The notes below the pieces were generated by a model that saw only the letters and a list, made by a program, of their open reading frames with translations, did no database searches and was not told where the DNA came from. Of a stretch of DNA of 64,000 bases, positions 53,385 to 62,946 are shown piece after piece. Origin of the DNA: Synechococcus sp. AG-670-F04 (GTDB lineage: Bacteria > Cyanobacteriota > Cyanobacteriia > PCC-6307 > Cyanobiaceae). Numbering within the stretch: the stretch's first letter is position 1; the number at the start of each line of letters is the position of its first letter. The position numbers and the translations under genes were made by a program. Location: assembly GCA_003211515.1 (NCBI GenBank), contig QCSN01000002.1, positions 1 to 64,000 of the forward strand, given 5' to 3'.

Positions 53385-55028
53385 ATGGCCGGCCGACCGG
53401 AGCAATTCAAGAAACACTGGGACGCGATTGTGGTCGGCTCAGGTGCCAGTGGCGGTGTCGCTGCGATGACCCTGGCAGAGGGAGGCGCCACAGTCCTTGT
53501 CATTGAAGCCGGGCCTGATCTCTCCAGTACGCAAGCCATTGGCTCCGCGCCGGCCAACATGCTGCGTCGCATCGCAGGCATCAGCAGCGGCCGCCATCGA
53601 CGCCAGGCCCAGCATCCCGGCTACTGGAAGGCCAATCCGCGCCTGTACATCGATGAGCAGCAGCATCCTTACGACCATCCCCCAGATCGCCCCTTCCTCT
53701 GGACCCGCGGCTGGCAGGTGGGAGGCCGCAGCCTCACCTGGGGCGGCATCACGCTCCGCCTCTCGGATCAAGATTTCGCGGGGGTCGAGGTGGAGGGGGA
53801 GTGGGCCAGTTGGCCGATTCGCTCCTCAGATCTGAACGCGCACTACTCCTTTTTGGAGCGTTTCCTCGCCATCCATGGTTCTCGGGATGGGCTCGTGCAG
53901 CTGCCGGATGGCGAGGGCACCGGTCCGTTGCCGTTGACCGAAGCCGAATCTCAATTCGCCGCGGCCGTTCGGGAACGTCTGGGCTTCTCCTTGATTCATT
54001 CCAGAGGATTCGCACCCCATAACCCTGCGCAGGACGGCCCATGGCCGCGATCCAGCAGTCGCGGCAGCACATTGCCCCGCGCTCTGGCTACGGGGCGTGT
54101 CTCCCTGCTCAGCGATCAGATGGTCGATCGTCTCACCATGTCCGCTGATGCTGCCCGCGCGACCGGTGTGATCACGGTTGACCAGACAAGCGGCAGTCGC
54201 CACTGCTTCGAGGCTGATCGGATTGTGATCTGCGCGTCGACGATTCAGTCTCTGGCGCTGCTACTGCGGTCCAGGGAGGATCAACAGCCCGGCGGATTGA
54301 TCGATCCATCCGGAAGGCTCGGTACCCGGCTGATGGATCATGTCTCCACCAGTCAGTTCTTTTCACTGGCGGTGGCCCCTGATCAGCCGCAACCTGCGCT
54401 GAGTGGTGCTGGAAGTTTCTTTGTTCCCTTTGGCCGAGTGCTGGATTCTCCAGACTTCCAAGGCGGTTACGGACTCTGGGGGGGGATCAGCCGTTTTGAT
54501 CCGCCGTCATGGCTTAAGCGCGATCCATCGAGCAGCACTGGGTTCTTGATCGGTCATGGAGAGGTGCTCCCCCGTGCAGAGAACCGCGTTTGTTTAAGCA
54601 GTCGGGTCGATCGATGGGGACTCGCTGTGCCCCATATCGCCTGTGGCTGGGGAGAGAACGAACTGGCAATGGTGCGTCATATGCGTCGCACCATGCATGA
54701 ATGCATTGATGCAGCAGCTGGTCGGGCCCTTCCCATCAAGGATTTGTTCCATCTCCCCTTAATCGAGCCTTTTCTGGAGGGAGCTATCGCTCTGGCCGCT
54801 GGCGCGGCTCCGCCTGGTTATTACATCCACGAGTTGGGGGGTGCTCCGATGGGCTCATCTGAACTCTCGAGCGTTCTCGACCCCTACAACCGACTCTGGC
54901 GTGCTCCGAATGTGCTGGTGGTTGATGGAGCTTGTTGGCCGACATCGGCCTGGCAAAGTCCAACTTTAACAATGATGGCGGTGTCGCGCCGGGCTTGCCG
55001 GATCGCGCTCAGTTCTCCGGCCGAATGA
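53385..55028 (+). CDS. GMC-family FAD oxidoreductase
   Basis: The FAD-binding start is AIVVGSGASGGVAAMTLAEG, then VLVIEAGPDLSS. WTRGWQVGGRSLTWGGITLR and the C-terminal VLVVDGACWPTSAWQSPTLT complete the GMC pattern, with the His/Asn-type active-site region near the end. The length is 547 aa. It oxidises an alcohol or choline-like substrate by family; the substrate is unknown. The 3' end overlaps the DUF2811 gene by 20 bases. Confidence 0.9.
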   Translation: MAGRPEQFKKHWDAIVVGSGASGGVAAMTLAEGGATVLVIEAGPDLSSTQAIGSAPANMLRRIAGISSGRHRRQAQHPGYWKANPRLYIDEQQHPYDHPPDRPFLWTRGWQVGGRSLTWGGITLRLSDQDFAGVEVEGEWASWPIRSSDLNAHYSFLERFLAIHGSRDGLVQLPDGEGTGPLPLTEAESQFAAAVRERLGFSLIHSRGFAPHNPAQDGPWPRSSSRGSTLPRALATGRVSLLSDQMVDRLTMSADAARATGVITVDQTSGSRHCFEADRIVICASTIQSLALLLRSREDQQPGGLIDPSGRLGTRLMDHVSTSQFFSLAVAPDQPQPALSGAGSFFVPFGRVLDSPDFQGGYGLWGGISRFDPPSWLKRDPSSSTGFLIGHGEVLPRAENRVCLSSRVDRWGLAVPHIACGWGENELAMVRHMRRTMHECIDAAAGRALPIKDLFHLPLIEPFLEGAIALAAGAAPPGYYIHELGGAPMGSSELSSVLDPYNRLWRAPNVLVVDGACWPTSAWQSPTLTMMAVSRRACRIALSSPAE

Positions 55029-55272
55029 AGAGATCGTCGAGATAGTGGTCTGTGACGGCGCGTTCTCCGCATCCGTTTTGGAACAAGAAGTGGGCCAGGG
55101 CTGAACTCATCACCCGGTACTGGTCCCAGTTCGGATGGTTGACGATGAACTCCTTCATCCCTCGGTACAAAACCTCCGGAATTTCTGCCTCGAGGCTGAC
55201 GTAGGCAGGCGTGCAATCGCCTTGCGTGGTGACACCCACGTCATGGCATCGCTCCAGATGATTTCGATCCAT
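55009..55272 (-). CDS. DUF2811 family protein, 87 aa
   Basis: VSLEAEIPEVLYRGMKEFIV and HPNWDQYRVMSSALAHFLFQ are the DUF2811 blocks, a small soluble cyanobacterial family of unknown function. Cys near the N-terminus (GDCTPAY) and in NGCGERAV are present. The ATG used gives 87 aa; a GTG 33 bases later would give the shorter form seen in relatives. Confidence 0.85.
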   Translation of the reverse strand: MDRNHLERCHDVGVTTQGDCTPAYVSLEAEIPEVLYRGMKEFIVNHPNWDQYRVMSSALAHFLFQNGCGERAVTDHYLDDLFIRPEN

Positions 55273-55661
55273 AAGCGTCTTGGCGTAACCCGATCCCTCC
55301 CCAAGAAAGCCACAGAACCAGGGGACACGTCAAAGCGGCCAGATTGCAAGGCTCTGATGAATTCTTGATTTGAGACTCGTTGCGCTGCAATAGGTTTTGA
55401 TGTCAAGGTGCAACCTTCGCTTGCTCTTGGGTGATCACCCTCATGCCTGTCAAGGGGTTTGTCAGGGATGGCCCGATCTTCACAAGTTCATGTCTTGAGG
55501 GGAGGGGTTGATCGAGACGTTGTGGAAAAGGGGTGCAGGTCTGTGGAAAACGACCTGAAAACCCCTGGGTCGATCAAGTGATAAAAAAATCTGATCAGGG
55601 GGAGTCCCATGGGTCCGACCCAAGACCGAGTGGTATCGCAGGGTGAGATCGATGGATTCTC
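55273..55661. other. Intergenic region with two DnaA-box-like sequences
   Basis: No ORF is supported. TGTGGAAAA occurs twice at 55521-55529 and 55542-55550, in the same orientation, 21 bases apart. TTTTCCACA is the DnaA box form common in cyanobacteria. An AT-rich stretch (GATAAAAAAATCTGATC) follows about 30 bases downstream. No dnaA, dnaN or other origin gene is nearby. Confidence 0.45.
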
Positions 55662-56816
55662 TTAAGGCTTTTGAGGGAGGTCTGACGAGCCGAGGGTTGA
55701 AGGGCCGAGCGGATGGTCCGCGTGTGGATAGGGAGGATGGTGATGGCCATGCCCGTGGCTATGGGCATGCTCGTGGCTGTGCTGGTGGTGATGGGCGGCA
55801 GCCATGCCGTCGGGCTGGCAGGCACCGGTGCACTCCAGTTCACAGAGAGTGCAGCTCTCGGCCAGGCCTTCAACATGGTGATGGTGGCTTTCCTGAACGC
55901 GTCCGACGTCCTGTTCGAACCCCAGCACCTGGGCTCTGTACTTGCACAAGGAGCAGTTCATCGCGGTGTCACCTCGCAACACGTCCTCAACGCGTTCCCG
56001 GAAGGTATCGACCACCAGCGGATGGTCTCCCAGGTATCCGGCTGAGAGGAACTCCACGTCCGGGTGATCGTCGGCGACGCGCTGGGTGTGTTGGCGAATC
56101 CGGCTCACCAGAACCCCTGTGAAGAGAAAGTAGGGAACAACGATGATCCGCCGGAATCCAAGGCGGATCACGTGGCGAAGACCAGGCTCAACCAGTGGGA
56201 ATGTCACGCCCGAGTACACCGTTTCACCCCATCCGAACCCGAAGCCCTCCACGAGCATCCGCGTCACCTTGGCGACGTTGGAATTGGCATCGGGATCCGA
56301 TGAACCACGACCCACGACCACCAGCAGCGTTTCAGCTTTTGGGACATCGTCGTTGGCCCGAGTGAGCGCTTCGCGCACCCGGGCTCCTGCTGCGGCCACC
56401 ATCAATCGGTCGATCCCCAATTCCCGGCCGTAGTCAATCGTCAGACCCGTTTCGGCGGTGTAGGTGTTGAGAACGGAAGGGATGTCGTTCTTGGCATGTC
56501 CAGCGGCGAACAACATGGCTGGTATGGCCAGAACACGGGTCACACCCTTGGCGCGAAGCGCATCGAGACCATCCCTCAGAATCGGCCGGGCAAACTCCAG
56601 ATAGCCGTGTTCCACCTGGAGAGGTTGCAGCCTTGGCCGGAGCGAGTCCACCATCTGGGCGAACTCTTCCACCGCAAGACGGTTTCGGCTGCCGTGGCCG
56701 CAGATCAAAACACCGAGGCGGTCATCGGGGCAATCCGTGCTGAATGCTGCCAAAGGGGTGTGTTCGCTGATCGAATGGTCAGACCCTATTCGGCGAGCTG
56801 GTACTGGCTGCACCAT
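55662..56816 (-). CDS. cbiX: Sirohydrochlorin chelatase, long CbiX type with metal-binding tail
   Basis: CbiX inserts cobalt (or SirB iron) into sirohydrochlorin for cobalamin or siroheme. Two chelatase halves are visible: VLICGHGSRNRLAVEEFAQ and a second starting VVVGRGSSDPDANSNVAKV. The C-terminal ~100 residues are special: MNCSLC at 286-291 matches the MxCxxC Fe-S motif of long CbiX, then CTLCELECTGAC and a His-rich tail (HHHQHSHEHAHSHGHGHHH, 342-368 region). The length is 384 aa from MVQPVPARR. That ATG overlaps the divergent gene's ATG; a TTG 63 bases later is a possible alternative. Confidence 0.9.
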   Translation of the reverse strand: MVQPVPARRIGSDHSISEHTPLAAFSTDCPDDRLGVLICGHGSRNRLAVEEFAQMVDSLRPRLQPLQVEHGYLEFARPILRDGLDALRAKGVTRVLAIPAMLFAAGHAKNDIPSVLNTYTAETGLTIDYGRELGIDRLMVAAAGARVREALTRANDDVPKAETLLVVVGRGSSDPDANSNVAKVTRMLVEGFGFGWGETVYSGVTFPLVEPGLRHVIRLGFRRIIVVPYFLFTGVLVSRIRQHTQRVADDHPDVEFLSAGYLGDHPLVVDTFRERVEDVLRGDTAMNCSLCKYRAQVLGFEQDVGRVQESHHHHVEGLAESCTLCELECTGACQPDGMAAAHHHQHSHEHAHSHGHGHHHPPYPHADHPLGPSTLGSSDLPQKP

Positions 56817-57996
56817 GGCTGACCTGTTGAATCCCCTTGCCGCGGATGCTGCCGCCGCAGGCCTGATCGCTCCCACATGGGACACCTTGCCGGCACTGCT
56901 GCGTGACTGGACTGGACAGAAACCTCTCTTGGTCTGTAGTGGTGGCACCACAACTCGGTGTGCAGCGCCCGGCCACTGGACCCTGGACATGCGACCAGGC
57001 TTTCAGGAGATGGAGTTGGGTGAGCAGGGCGCCATCCGGATTGCTGCAGGGTGTCGCATGAGCTCTGTTCTGGACCATCTCGCCGCCAGAGGCCGCACCG
57101 TTGGGGCTGGACTGTCCTGTTTGCCGGGGGTGGGTTACGTGCTGACTGGAGGTGTCGGGCCACTCAGCCGCAGCCATGGCCTAGCGATTGATCAGCTGAC
57201 GCAGATTGAGGGGGTCTGGGGAAACGGAGAGTCGTTCAATCTCCGACCATCGGTTGATCGAGAGTGGAGAGGGCTTTGTGGAGCTGCTCCGTTTCTTGCA
57301 GTCATCACCCATGTGACACTGGCCACATGGCCCCTGGCACCCCTCTGGATCCGTCAAGACACGATTGAACTTACGGAGTTGCCCGTCTGGATCGCTGAAG
57401 CGGAAGCCTGGCCAAACAGTCGTTCATTGCAGTGGTCTTGGCGATACAACGCCACCGTTGATCTGCTGCAGGTGTCAGAGGAGCCATTCCAAGGCAGCCA
57501 TGCGATTGATGGTCAGCATCAATTGCCTCCCCTCGGCGGTCAGTCTGCAAACGACACCCGCATCCATAGCGAGGTTCTGGGCTTGCTCGGACCGGCTGCA
57601 GCGCCCCGATGGCGAGAGGTGTTGCCCGAGCTGACTGCCTTGATGCGTGAGCGGCCCCATCCGTCCTGCAGCTTGGCTGGCCAGCAGCTCGGTGGTCAGA
57701 CTGGACGGGTTGGATGGCAAGCTAGCGCCTTCATCCATCGCGATGCTGTCTGGAAGCCATGGATCACAGCTGCATGGGCCGCCGGCGATGCTGATCAGCG
57801 GCAAAGCAGTCTTGGCTGGCTTCAGAAGGTCTGGTCGCTCTTATCCCCCATCTGTCCGGGTGTGCATCTGGCCCAGCTGCATGAACATCTGCCCTGGCAC
57901 AAGCGCGTCCTTCAACAGGCTTTCGGTGCGTACCTGCCTGAGTTGCGTACCCTGAAACGGGAGCGGGATCCAGCAGGCAACCTTCCCTCCCTCTGA
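56815..57996 (+). CDS. FAD-binding oxidase, glycolate-oxidase GlcE-like
   Basis: An FAD-binding type 4 protein of 393 aa. KPLLVCSGGTTTRCAAPGHW resembles the PP-loop entry, and VGAGLSCLPGVGYVLTGGVG is the conserved FAD pocket, followed by SRSHGLAIDQLTQIEGVWGN. The C-terminal half is weakly conserved. Substrates in this family are 2-hydroxy acids or alcohols; none is assigned here. The start codon overlaps the cbiX start on the other strand within CCATGG. Confidence 0.8.
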   Translation: MADLLNPLAADAAAAGLIAPTWDTLPALLRDWTGQKPLLVCSGGTTTRCAAPGHWTLDMRPGFQEMELGEQGAIRIAAGCRMSSVLDHLAARGRTVGAGLSCLPGVGYVLTGGVGPLSRSHGLAIDQLTQIEGVWGNGESFNLRPSVDREWRGLCGAAPFLAVITHVTLATWPLAPLWIRQDTIELTELPVWIAEAEAWPNSRSLQWSWRYNATVDLLQVSEEPFQGSHAIDGQHQLPPLGGQSANDTRIHSEVLGLLGPAAAPRWREVLPELTALMRERPHPSCSLAGQQLGGQTGRVGWQASAFIHRDAVWKPWITAAWAAGDADQRQSSLGWLQKVWSLLSPICPGVHLAQLHEHLPWHKRVLQQAFGAYLPELRTLKRERDPAGNLPSL

Positions 57997-58028
57997 TCTA
58001 CGGTCGCCGCTGCCCGCGACGTGCCGTC

Positions 58029-59588
58029 ATGGCCAAACGGTCCAGTCCATCGTTGTTGAACCAATGGTTCTCCAGCCCTACCAAAGACCTCCTTTCTGGT
58101 CTGGTTGTGGCGTTCGCGATGATTCCAGAGGCGATTGCCTTCTCCGGCATCGCTGGGGTGGATCCCAAGGTCGGATTGTTCGGAGCATTCTGTCTGTCCC
58201 TCACCATTGCGGTGGTGGGAAGTCGGATGGCGATGATCACCTCCGCCACGGGTTCAACAGCCCTGTTGATGACAGGTCTGGTGGCGGCAGGTGAAGCGAA
58301 GGGTGCCGGCCTGGGGGTGCAGTACCTCATGGTGGCCGGCCTGGTGACGGGTGTCCTGCAGATCCTCTGGGGCTGGCTGCGCTTGGCTTATCAGATGCGT
58401 TTCGTTCCCCAGGGGGTGCTGAGCGGGTTCGTCAATGCACTGGCGCTGCTGATTTTTCAGGCGCAGTTGCCCCAACTGGGACTCAACTTGCATGCCGGCG
58501 ATGGAAGCCACGGGGCCGATCTTCTTCCCCACGGCGCTCAGATCCCCGTCGTCTGGGGGTTGGTGCTGCTGGGCTTGGTGATCATTTATGGACTGCCGCG
58601 GCTCACCAAGGTCGTTCCCTCCCAACTTGTGGCGATCGTCGTGCTCACGTTGATCAGCGTGGGATTCAGTTTTGACATCCCCACAGTGAGCAGTCTTGGC
58701 ACCCTGCCTAATGGACTGCCCACGTTCAGCCTTCCGTTTGGCCCTGCAGGGGTGCCGTTCAACCTCGACACCCTCGGCATGGTGTTGCCCACTGCCATGG
58801 CCATTTCCCTTGTGGGGCTGATGGAGACGTTCCTCACTCAGGACATCCTGGATGACAAGACGGACACCACAACCAACAAAAACGTTGAAGCCCGAGGGCA
58901 GGGGGTGGCCAACATCGTCTCCTCGTTGTTTGGCGGTATGGCCGGTTGCGCTCTCGTGGGGCAGTCGGTGATGAACGTGGAGAACGGTGGCCGGACCCGC
59001 CTCTCCACATTTTTTTCAGGTGTCAGCCTCCTGGCGATGATCCTGCTTGCCGGTGCCTGGCTTAAGCAGATCCCGATGGCAGCCCTCGTGGCCGTCATGA
59101 TCAGCATCGCCGTTAGCACGGCAGACATCAATGGACTGCGGAACCTGCGCCGCATTCCCAAGAGCGATACCTCCGTGATGCTGATGACCTTTGCCGTCAC
59201 CATGCTCACCACTCCCCATAACTTGGCCCTCGGCGTGCTTGCCGGTGTAGCCCTAGCCGGGATCCTGTTCAGCCGAAAAGTCGCCAAGGTGATTCATGTG
59301 GAGACCATTGATCCCAATGAGGATGAACGGTTGTATCGCGTCACCGGTCAGCTCTTCTTTGTAAGCAAGGTGTATTTCGTGCAAGGGTTTGATCTGCATG
59401 ATCATCCGCAGCGAATCACCATTGATATGTCAGGTGCCCACATCTGGGATCAAAGCGGTGTCGCTGCCCTCGATCAGGTGATGCGCAAGTTCCGCTCGGG
59501 TGGTTCCCTCGTGGAGCTCGTTGGTCTGAATGAGGAAAGTTTGGATTTGTTTGAGCGCATTGGCGGCCAGGAAACTGCCCATGCCTGA
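58029..59588 (+). CDS. SulP-family anion transporter with STAS domain
   Basis: About ten membrane segments begin with [20 protein letters not shown], the SulP first-helix motif. [20 protein letters not shown] and [20 protein letters not shown] lie in the core. The C-terminal STAS domain includes [20 protein letters not shown]. The length is 519 aa. Relatives carry sulfate or bicarbonate; wording differs from the characterised BicA bicarbonate transporter, so I do not call it bicA. A marine Na+-dependent anion importer is likely. Confidence 0.9.
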   Translation: MAKRSSPSLLNQWFSSPTKDLLSGLVVAFAMIPEAIAFSGIAGVDPKVGLFGAFCLSLTIAVVGSRMAMITSATGSTALLMTGLVAAGEAKGAGLGVQYLMVAGLVTGVLQILWGWLRLAYQMRFVPQGVLSGFVNALALLIFQAQLPQLGLNLHAGDGSHGADLLPHGAQIPVVWGLVLLGLVIIYGLPRLTKVVPSQLVAIVVLTLISVGFSFDIPTVSSLGTLPNGLPTFSLPFGPAGVPFNLDTLGMVLPTAMAISLVGLMETFLTQDILDDKTDTTTNKNVEARGQGVANIVSSLFGGMAGCALVGQSVMNVENGGRTRLSTFFSGVSLLAMILLAGAWLKQIPMAALVAVMISIAVSTADINGLRNLRRIPKSDTSVMLMTFAVTMLTTPHNLALGVLAGVALAGILFSRKVAKVIHVETIDPNEDERLYRVTGQLFFVSKVYFVQGFDLHDHPQRITIDMSGAHIWDQSGVAALDQVMRKFRSGGSLVELVGLNEESLDLFERIGGQETAHA

Positions 59589-59597
59589 CAAGTTCAT

Positions 59598-59951
59598 TCA
59601 GCGCTTGGGCGGCATGGCGGGGTTATAAAGCAAGGCCAGACACACGGTCAGGTCATCCCGCATGCCGGTAAGTCGCTTCTGAATTTGCTGATCATCAGGA
59701 TTGAGTTGCACATAGCGCAGGGTGACATCGTTGCCGATGCTCATTAGCAGGCAAAGGGTCTCGAGATCACCGCTGTCTGTGGCTCGATGTTTGGCTCCGT
59801 CTAACAAAACCTTGAGAAGAGCCATTTTGTTGTTGTATGCCTGTCGATCACTCTCCTGCCAAGCCTCGGCCGGGGAGAGGGTGAACAGGGCTGTAAAAAG
59901 CACACCCGCGAGCGCCGCGGCGATCGACATCAACGATCGATTGAAATTCAA
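59598..59951 (-). CDS. Secreted hypothetical protein, 117 aa
   Basis: A signal peptide (MNFNRSLMSIAAALAGVLFT...AEA) is followed by a helical mature part with ESDRQAYNNKMALLKVLLDG and LCLLMSIGNDVTLRYVQLNP. Two Cys (LETLC and LTVC) could pair. It ends PAMPPKR. It converges on the SulP gene and diverges from the amino-acid transporter. No family recognised. Confidence 0.65.
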   Translation of the reverse strand: MNFNRSLMSIAAALAGVLFTALFTLSPAEAWQESDRQAYNNKMALLKVLLDGAKHRATDSGDLETLCLLMSIGNDVTLRYVQLNPDDQQIQKRLTGMRDDLTVCLALLYNPAMPPKR

Positions 59952-60020
59952 TAGAGATTAGGAATGTTGTCCTGGTCTTTTCAGGATCTGGGAAAATCCC
60001 AGTCGATCTGTACCAGATGC

Positions 60021-61082
60021 ATGCGCTTTTGCCGACATTTCAGCTTGTTCGGGGCCCTTGGCGTGCTGGTCACCCTGCTTGGAAGCTGTGCCAGCCTCGG
60101 AACCACGGAGACCTCGAGGCTGGATCTCGTTAAGCAGCGCGGTGAATTGTTCTGCGGCGTCAGCGGCAAGATTCCCGGCTTCAGTTTTCTCAGTCCGGAA
60201 GGCACTTACACAGGCCTGGATGTGGACATCTGCCGCGCGATGGCCGCTGCATTTGTTGGCGATGCCGACAAGGTCCAATATCGCCCATTGACCGCGCCGG
60301 AGCGCTTCACAGCTCTGCGTTCTGGAGAGATCGATCTGCTGTCCCGGAATACCACCCAGACGCTGAGCCGTGATGCAGCGGGAGGCAACGGAATCAGCTT
60401 TGCTCCCGTGGTCTTTCACGACGGCCAGGGATTGATTGTTCCCAAAGACAGTGGCGTGCAGTCCCTGCAGGACTTAAGCGGCAAGGCGATCTGCGTGGGT
60501 TCTGGTACCACCACTGAGCAGAACCTCAATGACGCATTCGCGGCTCTCGGATTGCCTTACACCCCTATCAAGTATCAGGACCTGAACCAGGTGGTGGGGG
60601 GCTACCTCCAGGGTCGGTGTGCCGCGATGACCTCCGATCGTTCTCAACTGGCGGCGGCGCGGTCTGGATTTGCAGATCCTGAAGAGCACGTGATCTTGGC
60701 TGATCGCTTGAGCAAGGAGCCTTTGGCACCTGGTGTGGTGGGCGGCGATCAGCAGATGGCCGATGCGATGACCTGGGTGGTTTATGCCCTGATCGAGGCG
60801 GAGGAGCGGGGCATCACCCAGGCGAATGTTGACGCCATGGTGAAGAAAGCGGAAGCGGATCCCAGCCAGGCGGCGTTGCGGCGGTTCCTGGGCGTGGATG
60901 GTGACCTTGGCAGCAAGCTCGGACTGCCCAATGACTTTGTTGTGAAGGCGATTCGGGCCACGGGGAACTATGGCGAGATCTACGACCGCCATCTCGGTCC
61001 AGACACCGAAGTGGCGATTCCCCGTGGCGCCAATCGGCTGGCGGAAGACGGCGGTTTGATGATTGCCCCGCCATTCACCTGA
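60021..61082 (+). CDS. Amino-acid ABC transporter substrate-binding lipoprotein
   Basis: Type 3 (polar amino acid) binding protein. The lipobox LLGSC near residue 23 and the mature block KQRGELFCGVSGKIPGFSFL, then GTYTGLDVDICRAMAAAFVG and LTAPERFTALRSGEIDLLSR are typical of AapJ. AICVGSGTTTEQNLND follows. The length is 353 aa from MRFCRHF; an ATG 57 bases upstream lacks a better signal. It is the first gene of a four-gene importer, each joined to the next by overlap or 1-4 bases. Confidence 0.93.
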   Translation: MRFCRHFSLFGALGVLVTLLGSCASLGTTETSRLDLVKQRGELFCGVSGKIPGFSFLSPEGTYTGLDVDICRAMAAAFVGDADKVQYRPLTAPERFTALRSGEIDLLSRNTTQTLSRDAAGGNGISFAPVVFHDGQGLIVPKDSGVQSLQDLSGKAICVGSGTTTEQNLNDAFAALGLPYTPIKYQDLNQVVGGYLQGRCAAMTSDRSQLAAARSGFADPEEHVILADRLSKEPLAPGVVGGDQQMADAMTWVVYALIEAEERGITQANVDAMVKKAEADPSQAALRRFLGVDGDLGSKLGLPNDFVVKAIRATGNYGEIYDRHLGPDTEVAIPRGANRLAEDGGLMIAPPFT

Positions 61083-61972
61083 TGCGGCGCCGCAATCTCT
61101 TTATCCAGCTCGGCATCAGCATTGCGCTGCTCGCTTTGCTGGGGTTGTTGATCAACAATCTGGCGGTGAATCTGATCCGCACCGGCCTCGGTTTGGGGTT
61201 CGGATGGCTTGCTCGGCCAGCAGGCTTTGCACTGGCCGAATCAGCGCTGCCGTTCACGCCTTCCGATAGTTACCTCTGGGCTCTCACCATCGGCTGGCTC
61301 AACAGCCTCAAGGTGATTGTGGCTGGCCTGGTGCTCGCCACCGTTTTGGGAGTGGCTGCCGGTGCAGCCCGCAGCAGCGGCAACCGTCTGCTGAGCAGCC
61401 TGGCTGGTGGATACGTGGCGCTGATTCGCCAGGTGCCGTTGCTGTTGCAGCTGTTGTTCTGGTATTTCGTTGCCTTTCTGGGGCTTCCTGCCGCACCGAT
61501 GGGGGGCTTGATCAAGCTCTCGAATCAGGGCATCCAGCTGCTTGGCCTGAATCTCAGTGTTGAATTTTGCGCTGTTCTCGTCGGCCTCACTGTCTTCACC
61601 GGCGCATCCATTGCCGAGATCGTTCGTGGTGGCATCAATGCGGTGCCCCGAGGCCAGTGGGAGGCCTTCCGCAGCCTTGGGCTTGCAGAAGGCCTCGGGC
61701 TGCGTCGGATTGTCCTGCCGCAGGCGCTGCCGGCGATTCTCCCCGCGCTGACGAGCCAATACCTCAATCTCGCCAAGAACAGCACCCTGGCGATTGCCGT
61801 GGGTTATGCCGATCTCTACGCAGTGAGTGACACCACCATCACGCAAACGGGCCGTGCCATAGAGGGATTCCTGCTGCTCTTGCTCAGCTTTCTTCTGCTG
61901 AATTTGTTGATCAGCGGTGGCATGGCCGCCTTCAACAGTGCGGTGCTGGGTCGTCTGAACAGGAGCCGCTGA
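61082..61972 (+). CDS. Amino-acid ABC transporter permease 1
   Basis: An inner-membrane permease of 296 aa, AapQ/NatG type. The EAA-type loop WEAFRSLGLAEGLGLRRIVL followed by QALPAILPALTSQYLNL binds the ATPase. An N-terminal helix and large loop precede TIGWLNSLKVIVAGLVLATV. The start shares one base with the upstream stop. Confidence 0.93.
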   Translation: MRRRNLFIQLGISIALLALLGLLINNLAVNLIRTGLGLGFGWLARPAGFALAESALPFTPSDSYLWALTIGWLNSLKVIVAGLVLATVLGVAAGAARSSGNRLLSSLAGGYVALIRQVPLLLQLLFWYFVAFLGLPAAPMGGLIKLSNQGIQLLGLNLSVEFCAVLVGLTVFTGASIAEIVRGGINAVPRGQWEAFRSLGLAEGLGLRRIVLPQALPAILPALTSQYLNLAKNSTLAIAVGYADLYAVSDTTITQTGRAIEGFLLLLLSFLLLNLLISGGMAAFNSAVLGRLNRSR

Positions 61973-62946
61973 TGAACCGTTGGTTGGATCGCTCGATCAC
62001 CCTGCTGATATTGGCTCTCATCGGTTGGGCCGGCTGGTCGCTGTTGCACTGGCTGCTGGTCGGCGCCGACTGGTCTGTGGTGACCACAAATCTGCCGCTG
62101 TATGCGGTGGGCAGTTTTCCAGCGGATCAACGCTGGCGTCCGTTGTTGTGGATGGCTGTTCTGATCACGCTCACGCTGCTGACCCTCGTTGGTCCGAAGC
62201 GTGGCTGGGTTCGCCGCTGGTTGCCGCTTGCCTGGATTGCGATGGCACCACTGGGGCTCTGGCTCTTGGCAGGAGGTCTGGGTCTGCTGCCGGTGGGAAC
62301 GCGCAGTTGGGGCGGTCTCACGCTCACACTCCTGCTCACGGGAGGCAGCGGCGCTCTGGCTCTGCCACTGGGGATCCTTCTGGCTCTGGGCCGCCGTAGT
62401 GATCTGCCGGTGCTGCGCTGGAGCAGCGCTGGGTATATCGAGTTGATGCGGGCTGTGCCGTTGATTGCGGTTCTGTTCTTTGGACAACTGCTGATTCCGT
62501 TGTTCCTGCCGCCAGGGCTTGAGATCAATCGGGTACTGCGGGCGGTTGTGGCCTTCGCCTTGTTTGCAGCGGCGTACATCGCAGAGGATGTGCGCGGAGG
62601 GCTGCAGGCGATTCCGCCCACCCAGCGGGAAGCCGCAGCCGTGCTGGGGCTGTCGCCCGTGCAGACCCTGCAGCTTGTGGTCCTCCCCCAGGCTCTGCGG
62701 ATCGCTCTTCCCTCACTCACCAACCAGGCGGTTGGTCTTTTGCAGAACACCAGTTTGATGGCGATTCTCGGCCTGGTGGAACTGCTCGGTATCAGCCGCA
62801 GTCTGCTGGCCAATCCGGCCTTCATCGGCCGCTATCTCGAGGTGTATCTCTGGTTGGCTGCGGTTTACTGGCTGGCGTGCACGGCGATGGCTCTGCTGGC
62901 CCGTCACCTGGAATTCCAGCTCGATCCCGTTCGTTCAAGCCGATGA
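61972..62946 (+). CDS. Amino-acid ABC transporter permease 2
   Basis: AapM/NatH-type permease, 324 aa. EAAAVLGLSPVQTLQLVVLP and QALRIALPSLTNQAVGLLQN give the ATPase-contact loop. More N-terminal helices than permease 1, as usual in this pair. The start overlaps the upstream stop by one base. Confidence 0.93.
   Translation: MNRWLDRSITLLILALIGWAGWSLLHWLLVGADWSVVTTNLPLYAVGSFPADQRWRPLLWMAVLITLTLLTLVGPKRGWVRRWLPLAWIAMAPLGLWLLAGGLGLLPVGTRSWGGLTLTLLLTGGSGALALPLGILLALGRRSDLPVLRWSSAGYIELMRAVPLIAVLFFGQLLIPLFLPPGLEINRVLRAVVAFALFAAAYIAEDVRGGLQAIPPTQREAAAVLGLSPVQTLQLVVLPQALRIALPSLTNQAVGLLQNTSLMAILGLVELLGISRSLLANPAFIGRYLEVYLWLAAVYWLACTAMALLARHLEFQLDPVRSSR

Noticed and set aside
55500..55600. Chromosome origin at the DnaA-box pair
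   Set aside because: Only two boxes, no dnaN/dnaA and no long AT-rich unwinding region; an origin is not supported.
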